From an uncultured Chloroflexota bacterium (GTDB taxonomy: Bacteria; Chloroflexota; Limnocylindria; Limnocylindrales; Limnocylindraceae): DNA of 7,587 bases. The stretch covers positions 1 to 7,587 of the forward strand of contig CAINNT010000011.1 of NCBI GenBank assembly GCA_903851225.1, read 5' to 3'. Numbering within the stretch: the first letter of the stretch is position 1; each line of letters starts with the position of its first letter. Shown here piece by piece: positions 1 to 6,436 of the stretch. The notes beneath the pieces were generated by a model. It saw only the letters and a program-made list of their open reading frames with translations. It did no database searches and was not told where the DNA came from. Position numbers and translations under genes: made by a program.

Positions 1-1
1 G

Positions 2-1285
2 ATTAAGCGTGGCCTCGACAAGGCGGTCGCGGCCGTTGTTGCCGAGATCAAGGCGCAGTCCCGCAAGGTTGATACGCGCGAGCAGATCGCGGCCGTTGCT
101 TCAATCTCTGCCGCTGATCCAAGCGTCGGCGAGTTGATCGCCGAGGTGATGGAGAAGGTCGGCAAGGACGGCGTGATCACCGTGGAAGAGGGGCAGTCTC
201 TTGGACTCGACAAGGAGTACACGGAGGGGATGCAGTTTGACCGCGGCTATATCTCGGCATACTTCGTGACCAACTCGGATCGCATGGAGGCGCAGCTCGA
301 CAATCCAGCGATCCTCATCACCGACAAGAAGATCTCGGCCGTTGCCGATGCTCTCCCAGCGCTCGAGAAGGCAGTCGGCACCGGCCGACCGCTCCTGATC
401 ATCGCCGAGGATGTCGATGGTGAGGCGCTCGCCACCCTTGTGGTGAACAAGATCCGCGGCACCGTGCAGGTGCTTGCGGTGAAGGCGCCGGGCTTCGGCG
501 ACCGACGCAAGGAGATGCTCCGCGACATCGCGGTGCTGACTGGCGGCACGGTGATCTCGGAAGAGGTCGGCCGCAAGCTCGACAGCGTCACGGCCGATGA
601 CCTCGGCACGGCACGACGGGTCGTATCGACCAAGGACAACACGACCATCGTCGATGGCGCGGGGAAGCCAGCCGAGATCAAGGCGCGCATGGCGCAGATC
701 AAGGCGCAGGTCGAGGAGACCACGTCGGACTACGACAAGGAGAAGCTCCAGGAGCGCCTCGCCAAGCTTTCGGGCGGCGTTGCGGTGATCAAGGTTGGCG
801 CAGCCACCGAGGTCGAGCTCAAGGAGAAGAAGCACCGCATCGAGGATGCCCTCTCGACGACCCGAGCGGCCGTCGAGGAGGGGATCGTCGCCGGCGGTGG
901 CACCACGCTGCTGCAGTCGCGTGGTGCACTTGACAAGATCAAGCTCGAGGGTGACGAGCAGGTCGGCGTGGACATCGTCCGCCGTGCGCTTGAGGCACCT
1001 GCTCGCCAGATCGCTGAGAACGCTGGTGCACGCGGCGACGTTGTGATCGAGTCGATCCTGAAGGCGAAGCGCGGAACCGGCTTTGACGCGTCGACCGACA
1101 CCATGGTCGACATGTTCGAGAAGGGGATCGTCGACGCTGCGAAGGTGACGCGATCTGCCCTGCAGAACGCTGCATCGGTTGCCGCAATGGTGCTGACGAC
1201 CGAGGCGGTTGTAAGCGACATTCCGGAGAAGAAGGAGGCAGCCGCTCCTGGTGGCCATAGCCATGGCGGGGAGATGGACTTCTAA
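2..1285 (+). CDS. groEL: Chaperonin GroEL (Hsp60), 5'-truncated by window edge
   Basis: ATP-driven cytosolic chaperonin that, with GroES, encloses and folds non-native proteins in a double-ring tetradecamer. The frame is open from base 2 and gives 427 residues starting IKRGLDKAV, which aligns with about residue 116 of E. coli GroEL. The first ~115 residues, including the GDGTT nucleotide loop, therefore lie upstream. Visible hallmarks are EGMQFDRGY (apical substrate-binding face), PLLIIAEDVDGEALATLVVN, KAPGFGDRRKEML, TSDYDKEKLQERLAKLSGG, and IEDALSTTRAAVEEG followed by VAGGG, which contains the catalytic Asp equivalent to E. coli D398. KVTRSALQNAASVA lies near the C-terminus. The tail is not a GGM repeat: it reads AAAPGGHSHGGEMDF, a His/Gly form seen in some non-proteobacterial chaperonins. 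A terminator follows 18 bases after the stop, so groEL closes its transcript. Any promoter or CIRCE element would be outside the window. The family assignment is essentially certain. Confidence 0.98.
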   Translation: MKRGLDKAVAAVVAEIKAQSRKVDTREQIAAVASISAADPSVGELIAEVMEKVGKDGVITVEEGQSLGLDKEYTEGMQFDRGYISAYFVTNSDRMEAQLDNPAILITDKKISAVADALPALEKAVGTGRPLLIIAEDVDGEALATLVVNKIRGTVQVLAVKAPGFGDRRKEMLRDIAVLTGGTVISEEVGRKLDSVTADDLGTARRVVSTKDNTTIVDGAGKPAEIKARMAQIKAQVEETTSDYDKEKLQERLAKLSGGVAVIKVGAATEVELKEKKHRIEDALSTTRAAVEEGIVAGGGTTLLQSRGALDKIKLEGDEQVGVDIVRRALEAPARQIAENAGARGDVVIESILKAKRGTGFDASTDTMVDMFEKGIVDAAKVTRSALQNAASVAAMVLTTEAVVSDIPEKKEAAAPGGHSHGGEMDF

Positions 1286-1303
1286 TCCTCTGACGCACCC
1301 AGT

Positions 1304-1344
1304 GAAGAGGACTCTCGGCGGGGCCGAGGGTCCTCTTCGTTTTT
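1304..1344 (+). terminator. Rho-independent terminator after groEL
   Basis: The left arm GAAGAGGACTCTCGGC (1304-1319) pairs with the right arm GCCGAGGGTCCTCTTC (1323-1338). This gives 16 continuous base pairs with one G-U wobble (1313/1329) and a GGG loop. After one G (1339) come five T residues (1340-1344). No A-run precedes the left arm, so it should work only in the + direction. It separates groEL transcription from pcrA. Confidence 0.93.
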
Positions 1345-1367
1345 CGCGGATGGAGCGTGGCGAGCGG

Positions 1368-1379
1368 TAGAATATGGGG
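1368..1379 (+). promoter_or_regulatory. Putative -10 element and leaderless start for pcrA
   Basis: TAGAAT (1368-1373) matches the bacterial -10 consensus TATAAT at five of six positions. Six bases later is the GTG at 1380, the expected +1 of transcription. The TAG of the hexamer is also an in-frame stop, so pcrA can start only at ATG 1374 or GTG 1380. Neither has a convincing Shine-Dalgarno sequence. I see no good -35 hexamer: the region 16-18 bases upstream is a GC-rich stretch right after the terminator T-tract. The leaderless reading is inference from geometry. Confidence 0.6.
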
Positions 1380-4019
1380 GTGAGCCTCCCCCTCGATCCC
1401 ACAGGTGAACCTTCGCTAGTCGACCGCTCTCATCCCTATCCAGCTGCCCCAGCGGGCGCGGCGCGGAGTGACATCGAAGAGCGCATCCTCGGACCGTTGA
1501 ACGACGCCCAGCGCCGCGCGGTAACCACCACAGCTGGCCCACTTCTGGTCCTCGCGGGGGCCGGCTCAGGGAAGACCCGGGTGATCACGCACCGGATTGC
1601 CTGGCTCATTCAGCACGAGGGTGTTGCCCCGTGGAAGATCCTTGCCGTGACATTCACGAACAAGGCCGCCGCCGAGATGCGCGATCGTCTCCACGAGATG
1701 ATTGGTGAAGCGGCGCGCGATGTGGCAATGGGCACCTTCCATAGCCTCTGCGCGCGGATGCTGCGCCGCGATGGTGAGGCGATCGGTCTACCCAAGGAGT
1801 TCGCCATCTACGACGCCGATGATCAGGCGCGCGTCATCAAGGGGTTTCTGAAAGAGGACGATCTCCCCGCGACTGGTGAGACGAAGCCGAGCCTCATCCT
1901 TGGTGCGATCAGTCGCGCCAAGAACGACGGTCTCTCCGCCGACCAGATGGAGGATCGCGCGGTCACCCACCACGAGCGCCTTATCGCTCGGTTTGCGCGT
2001 CGCTACGCCGCCGAACTGAAGCGCCTCGATGCCCTTGACTTCGACGATCTTCTGCTTGAAGGGCTGCGCCTGCTCCAGGAGGCTCCGGCGGTGGCCGACC
2101 GCTACCGTGCGAAGTGGGAGTACCTGCACGTCGATGAGTACCAAGATACCAACCGCATTCAGTACTCCTGGGTGCGCGAGCTTGCCGCCACACACGGCAA
2201 CCTGTGCGTAGTGGGTGACGATGACCAATCCATCTATAGCTGGCGCGGGGCGGATATTCGCAACATTCTCGACTTTGAGCGCGACTGGCCAACGGCTGAG
2301 GTGGTGCCGCTCGAGCAGAATTACCGCTCAACCCAAACGATCCTCGATGCCGCACACGGTGTCGTCTCGAATAATCAGGGACGGAAGAAGAAAAAGCTGT
2401 GGACCGAACTCGAGGGCGGTGACCAGATCACCGTCTACGGCGCGTTTGATCCTGAAGATGAGGCGGCCTGGATCGTGCGGCGCATCGAGGAGGCCTCCGC
2501 TGCGGTGACTGGACGCCGTGCCGATGCACCGGCACCCGTCAGCCTGAGCGAGATCGCCATCCTGTATCGCACCAACGCTCAGTCGCGCGCGATTGAAGAG
2601 GCACTCCTGCGCTCAAGCGTTCCGTACCAGTTGATTGGCGGCACGCGCTTCTACCAGCGCCGTGAGGTCAAGGATGCCCTCGCCTGGCTCCGCGTGCTGC
2701 GCAGCGACACCGACCGTATTTCCTATGAGCGCATCCTGAACGTGCCGCCACGCGGGATTGGCGACAAGACGATCGAACTGCTCCGGGCTGCGGCAGCGCC
2801 GAGCGTCAGTGCGCCAGAGGGAACCCCATACGGGCAGGTGATTGCCGCGGCCGGTCGTGGCGAAGTGGCTGGTGTGAACACCCGTGCCAGAAACTCACTT
2901 GCGGGCATCGCCGATGTGATCAACCGGCTGCGAGATCGCATCGCTGCGGTCACGCTTCCTGAGCTACTCGATGGGGTCTACTCAGAGTCGGGGCTGCGCG
3001 CGCATCTCGCCTCTGAAGGTGTCGAGGGTGAAGAGCGTTGGGCGAACCTTCTTGAACTGCGAGGAATCTCTGGCAGGTTTGTGGACCTCGCTCCACTTGA
3101 CGCACTTGATCGATTTGTTGAAGAGACGGCGCTGGTCGCAGATCAGGATGCATTCGACGGTGATGCCGAGCGAGTGACGCTCATCACACTCCACGCAGCC
3201 AAGGGGCTGGAGTGGCCGACCGTCTTCATCTCCGGGTTAACCGAAGGTCTCTTCCCGCACAGTCGTTCGCTCATGGATCAGGAGCAGATGGAGGAGGAGC
3301 GGCGCCTCTGCTACGTGGGGATCACCCGCGCGAAGCGACGCCTCAGCCTCTCCTATGCCCTTCGTCGTGGCTGGGGTGAAGGTGACGGTGCGCCATCGCG
3401 TTTCCTTGCGGAGATCCCCGAGGAGCTGCTTGATGTGGTCAACGACGACGACCCACGCGCCGAGGGCGAGACACGGTTCGGCCGCGGCTTCCGCTCTGCT
3501 CGTGCTGGATTTGCTGGTGGCGAGTCGTGGCGAGAGGGGAGTGGCACCCCAGGGGCGCCGAGTGGCTCGTTCCGTCCCGGTCGCGACCTCGAGGCGCGAC
3601 GGCGCGCCTACAGTGCTGGAGCGCGCTCCGGCTCGCTTCAGGTTCCAGATACCGATGGAATTGACGAGGCGCCGGATGACGACGAATACATCGGCGAAGC
3701 GCCGGAACTGCTGCAGCCAGTCGGCCGAATCCCACCGTGGGCAGCCACAGGTCGCGGCGATGGCACCGCTCTACCTTCTGCGACGGGAACCCCCGTTCTT
3801 CCGCAACTGCGGCCACGTGTCGCTGCGCCCGTTCGGGTTCGGATCCCAGGGGAACGCTACTTCCGTGACGGAGACCGCGTCCTGCACGCCACGTTCGGCG
3901 AAGGGATCGTCGTCACATCGAAGCTGACCCGCCATGATGAGGAGGTCACGATCGCCTTCGCCGGGTCAGGGGTGAAGACTCTTGCGGCAAGCATCGCAAA
4001 CCTGGAGGTACAGGGATGA
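1374..4019 (+). CDS. pcrA: ATP-dependent DNA helicase PcrA/UvrD (superfamily 1A)
   Basis: A 3'-5' SF1A helicase acting in nucleotide excision repair, replication restart and removal of recombinase filaments. The 881 residues (879 if GTG 1380 is the start) show all helicase motifs: Walker A AGAGSGKT (61-68), Ia VTFTNKAAAEM (92-102), DEYQD Walker B (254-258), GDDDQSIYSWRGA (281-293), LEQNYRST (313-320), TLHAAKGLEWP (605-615) and YVGITRAKRRL (647-657). Around 690-825 is a low-complexity Gly/Arg/Ala/Pro-rich linker with an acidic patch. Residues ~828-879 (GDRVLHATFGEGIVV, then a VTIAFAGSGVKTL stretch) form the PcrA-type Tudor-like domain, known in PcrA to contact RNA polymerase. The length exceeds the common ~720-780 because of the linker and a ~35-residue Pro/Ala-rich N-terminal extension. 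The start is bounded by an in-frame TAG at 1368. The gene overlaps ligA by ATGA, implying coupled translation. UvrD, PcrA and Rep are close paralogues; the Tudor tail favours PcrA/UvrD. Confidence 0.96.
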   Translation: MGVSLPLDPTGEPSLVDRSHPYPAAPAGAARSDIEERILGPLNDAQRRAVTTTAGPLLVLAGAGSGKTRVITHRIAWLIQHEGVAPWKILAVTFTNKAAAEMRDRLHEMIGEAARDVAMGTFHSLCARMLRRDGEAIGLPKEFAIYDADDQARVIKGFLKEDDLPATGETKPSLILGAISRAKNDGLSADQMEDRAVTHHERLIARFARRYAAELKRLDALDFDDLLLEGLRLLQEAPAVADRYRAKWEYLHVDEYQDTNRIQYSWVRELAATHGNLCVVGDDDQSIYSWRGADIRNILDFERDWPTAEVVPLEQNYRSTQTILDAAHGVVSNNQGRKKKKLWTELEGGDQITVYGAFDPEDEAAWIVRRIEEASAAVTGRRADAPAPVSLSEIAILYRTNAQSRAIEEALLRSSVPYQLIGGTRFYQRREVKDALAWLRVLRSDTDRISYERILNVPPRGIGDKTIELLRAAAAPSVSAPEGTPYGQVIAAAGRGEVAGVNTRARNSLAGIADVINRLRDRIAAVTLPELLDGVYSESGLRAHLASEGVEGEERWANLLELRGISGRFVDLAPLDALDRFVEETALVADQDAFDGDAERVTLITLHAAKGLEWPTVFISGLTEGLFPHSRSLMDQEQMEEERRLCYVGITRAKRRLSLSYALRRGWGEGDGAPSRFLAEIPEELLDVVNDDDPRAEGETRFGRGFRSARAGFAGGESWREGSGTPGAPSGSFRPGRDLEARRRAYSAGARSGSLQVPDTDGIDEAPDDDEYIGEAPELLQPVGRIPPWAATGRGDGTALPSATGTPVLPQLRPRVAAPVRVRIPGERYFRDGDRVLHATFGEGIVVTSKLTRHDEEVTIAFAGSGVKTLAASIANLEVQG
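4004..4008 (+). promoter_or_regulatory. Shine-Dalgarno for ligA
   Basis: GGAGG lies within the last codons of pcrA, 7 bases before the ligA ATG at 4016. It fixes the ligA start and supports reinitiation or coupling at the ATGA overlap. Confidence 0.88.
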
Positions 4020-6121
4020 CCGCGAAGAGGCTCGCCCCAGCCGCCCGCTATCGCGAACTCGTTGCGGCAATCACCGAAGCCGATCGTCGTTACTACATCG
4101 AGGATGCGCCAACGATCACCGACGCCGAGTACGACGCACTTCGTGTTGAGCTCAACGCGCTAGAGTCGGCACATCCTGAGTTCGTAACACCAGACTCTCC
4201 TTCGCAGCGTGTTGGGGCGAGTGGGGACGACGGGGGGGATCCTGCAGTCAAGTTGACTGAGGTTCGACACGAACGCCCGATGCTCAGTCTCGCCAACGCC
4301 TTCTCGCCCGAGGAGGTTGCGGCCTTTGCCACCAGCGCGGCGAAAGGACTTGGCGGACGTGAGCCTGAGCTTGTCGCAGAGCTAAAGATCGATGGACTCG
4401 CGATCAGCCTGATCTACGAGCGCGGAACCCTGGTGCGTGCCGCAACCCGCGGCGATGGCACGACTGGCGAGGATGTCACCGCAAACGTCCGAACGATTCG
4501 TGCAATACCGGCAAAACTGAAGGAGTCGGTGAGTTGCGAAGTGCGCGGCGAGATCTACATGCCGAAGACATCGTTTGCGACACTGAACGCAGAGCGCGCG
4601 GCCGCTGGCCTCCCCTTGTACGCGAACCCTCGCAACTCGGCCGCGGGATCCCTTCGACAGAAAGACGCGGCGATTACTGCGCAGCGGAACCTTGCATTCT
4701 TCGCCTACCAACTCTTTGAAGAGCCAGCGCCCGCCGCCCAGAGTGCGGCGCTCCGCCGCCTCCATGAACTCGGACTACCCACGGAGCAGAACGCCCGTGC
4801 CGGTCTCACCGGGGCGAGTGCGGCTTCGTTCCTCACGGAGTGGGTCGAGAAGCGCCGCTCCCTCGAGTACGAGACCGATGGTGCGGTGCTCAAGGTGGAT
4901 GCGGTCGCCGATCAAGAGCTGCTCGGATACATTGCGCGATCACCAAAGTGGGCGATCGCCTACAAGTTTCCACCGGAGCAGGTGACGACACGCCTCCTCG
5001 GCATCAGCGTTGAGGTTGGTCGCACCGGGTATCTCACCCCTGTGGCAGAGATGGAGCCGGTTCTCGTTGCCGGCTCAACAGTGCGCCGGGCCACGCTGCA
5101 CAACATCGATGAGATTCGCCGCAAGGATGTTCGTGTGGGCGACATCGTGGTGTTGCAGAAGGCGGGTGATGTCATACCTGAGGTCGTGCGCGGGATTGCC
5201 GAGCGCCGCACATCACCGCTCCCCGAGTTCTCCATGCCAACGCACTGTCCATCGTGCAACACAGCGGTGGTGCGCGACGAAGTTCGCCATCGCTGCCCAA
5301 ACCGTTCCTGCCCAGCCCAGAACTTTGAAACGTTGCGCTACGCGGTGGGTCGTGGCGCACTCGACCTTGAGGGCGTTGGCGAGAAGCTGCTCGCACAGCT
5401 GGTGGAGCGTGGTGTAGTGCGTCGGGTCGGTGACCTCTATCGACTCACCGCTGAGCAGCTCGATGGGTTGGACCGCATGGGAAGCCTGAGTGATGGCTCT
5501 CGCCGCGATGGGCCGAATCGCATCAGCAACGTGCTTGGCATGATCGAGGCACGTCGGAATCGAGAGTTGTGGCGCGTACTTGTCGCGCTGGGCATTCGAC
5601 ATGTGGGAGAGGCGACGGCGAAGGATCTGGCGACCGAGCTCCAGCGACGAGTTCCACCGACCAGTGGAGCAGGGTGGGGTCGCGCCGTGCTCGCTACCCT
5701 GCGCTCGATGACCGCCGAGGAGTTGACGGCGATCCCAGGAGTCGGTGCGATCGTGGCGGAGAGCATCGCCTCCGCGTTCACCACCGGCACGGCGGGCGCA
5801 GCCCTCGAAGACCTGTTCGACGCCGGGCTCGTCGCAACCCCCACCGATGCGGCATCGCCTGCTGCCGGAGGCCCGCTTTCGGGCCACGTCGTGGTCGTGA
5901 CGGGCACCTTGACCTCAACGGGCTGGAGCCGTCGTGAGGCGCAAGATCGAATCGTTGCAGCGGGAGGGGCCGTCGCTGATGCGGTGACCGCAAAGACGAC
6001 GCTGCTCGTGGCTGGCGAGAAGGCGGGCTCCAAGCGCGCCGCCGCGGAGAAGCTCGGAATCCAGATCATCGATGAGGCGGGCTTCATCGCCCTCTTAGGG
6101 GCCGAGCCGTCGGGCGGGTAG
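4016..6121 (+). CDS. ligA: NAD+-dependent DNA ligase LigA
   Basis: Seals nicks in duplex DNA with NAD+ as the adenylate donor, joining Okazaki fragments and repair patches. The 701 residues show the full domain order. Domain Ia (about 1-75) contains YYIEDAPTITDAEYD (26-40), with the NMN-binding Tyr/Asp residues. The adenylation domain has the catalytic lysine K124 in ELKIDG, plus RGDGTTGEDVT and YANPRNSAAGSLRQ. The OB fold runs through GRTGYLTPVA and ATLHN. A four-Cys zinc finger uses C411, C414, C427 and C432. A helix-hairpin-helix region spans about 440-605, and a BRCT domain about 619-695 (VVVVTGTLTS, GEKAGSKRAAAEKLG). Compared with my recollection of E. coli LigA (671 residues), most of the extra length is two insertions in the HhH region, near 490-499 and 542-556. 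The start has GGAGG 7 bases upstream and overlaps the pcrA stop, so the two repair genes probably form one operon. The stop TAG is shared with a putative gatC -10 element. Confidence 0.98.
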   Translation: MTAKRLAPAARYRELVAAITEADRRYYIEDAPTITDAEYDALRVELNALESAHPEFVTPDSPSQRVGASGDDGGDPAVKLTEVRHERPMLSLANAFSPEEVAAFATSAAKGLGGREPELVAELKIDGLAISLIYERGTLVRAATRGDGTTGEDVTANVRTIRAIPAKLKESVSCEVRGEIYMPKTSFATLNAERAAAGLPLYANPRNSAAGSLRQKDAAITAQRNLAFFAYQLFEEPAPAAQSAALRRLHELGLPTEQNARAGLTGASAASFLTEWVEKRRSLEYETDGAVLKVDAVADQELLGYIARSPKWAIAYKFPPEQVTTRLLGISVEVGRTGYLTPVAEMEPVLVAGSTVRRATLHNIDEIRRKDVRVGDIVVLQKAGDVIPEVVRGIAERRTSPLPEFSMPTHCPSCNTAVVRDEVRHRCPNRSCPAQNFETLRYAVGRGALDLEGVGEKLLAQLVERGVVRRVGDLYRLTAEQLDGLDRMGSLSDGSRRDGPNRISNVLGMIEARRNRELWRVLVALGIRHVGEATAKDLATELQRRVPPTSGAGWGRAVLATLRSMTAEELTAIPGVGAIVAESIASAFTTGTAGAALEDLFDAGLVATPTDAASPAAGGPLSGHVVVVTGTLTSTGWSRREAQDRIVAAGGAVADAVTAKTTLLVAGEKAGSKRAAAEKLGIQIIDEAGFIALLGAEPSGG

Positions 6122-6130
6122 GATTCCCGC
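6119..6130 (+). promoter_or_regulatory. Putative -10 element for gatC overlapping the ligA stop, or a weak SD
   Basis: TAGGAT (6119-6124) begins with the ligA stop codon and ends exactly 6 bases before the gatC ATG at 6131, so transcription would start on the A of ATG. The spacing and the surrounding GGTAGRAT sequence match the pcrA start region. A TTAGGG at 6095-6100 is only a poor -35 candidate. AGGA (6120-6123) lies 7 bases before the ATG and could instead be a weak Shine-Dalgarno, so the two readings cannot be separated from sequence alone. Confidence 0.45.
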
Positions 6131-6436
6131 ATGAGTGAGCTGACCCGTGACGAAGTGGAGCGCGTCGCCGCCCTTGCGCGCCTTGGCCTCACGAGTGATG
6201 AGCTGGGGAAGCTCCAGGGCGACTTGAACCTCATCCTCGAGCAGTGGGCGCACCTCGCCGAGGTGGACACCTCAAGCGTGCCCCCGAGCGCACAGACGAT
6301 CGTGCAGGCGATGCCTCTGCGCGATGACATCGCCGAACCATCGCTTCCGGTTGACGACGCCTTAATGAATGCACCAGCTCGTAGCGGCGACTTCGTGCGC
6401 GTGCAGGCGATTCTCTCCGAGGAGGCCGACGGGTGA
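6131..6436 (+). CDS. gatC: Asp-tRNA(Asn)/Glu-tRNA(Gln) amidotransferase subunit C
   Basis: Small structural subunit of the GatCAB amidotransferase, which converts misacylated Glu-tRNA(Gln) and/or Asp-tRNA(Asn) to the correctly amidated forms. GatC wraps around the GatA-GatB interface and stabilises GatA. The 101 residues match the usual ~95-100. Family features are the N-terminal helix VERVAALARLGLTSDEL (9-25), the central LRDD (63-66), and the C-terminal NAPARSGDFVRVQAIL segment (80-95), which corresponds to the typical NAPE-x-GDFFRVP motif. ATG 6131 lies 9 bases after the ligA stop. The end overlaps gatA by GTGA, consistent with stoichiometric coupled synthesis. It may be transcribed both by read-through from pcrA-ligA and from its own promoter. 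No key region is missing. Confidence 0.96.
   Translation: MSELTRDEVERVAALARLGLTSDELGKLQGDLNLILEQWAHLAEVDTSSVPPSAQTIVQAMPLRDDIAEPSLPVDDALMNAPARSGDFVRVQAILSEEADG
6419..6425 (+). promoter_or_regulatory. Shine-Dalgarno for gatA, fixing a GTG start
   Basis: GAGGAGG inside the end of gatC lies 7 bases before the GTG at 6433, the same spacing as for ligA. It supports the non-ATG start of gatA and coupling at the GTGA overlap. Confidence 0.87.

Noticed and set aside
1374..1379. ATG 1374 as the only possible pcrA start.
   Set aside because: It is not excluded, but it is not treated as certain. It lies inside the interval between the -10 hexamer and the expected +1, has no SD, and GTG 1380 fits the promoter geometry better.
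101..1402. 433-codon open frame on the - strand opposite groEL, running into the pcrA start region.
   Set aside because: Its codons are exact reverse complements of the groEL codons. It stays open because GC-rich groEL codons here avoid TTA, CTA and TCA, and it ends at a TCA serine codon at 101. The product is Arg/Leu/Asp-rich with no recognisable domain, a known artefact opposite chaperonin genes.
3355..3927. 190-codon + strand frame overlapping the PcrA linker region in another frame.
   Set aside because: It was considered as an overprinted gene because the linker is poorly constrained. The translation is low in complexity and Arg/Ser-rich, and no RBS or start context supports it.
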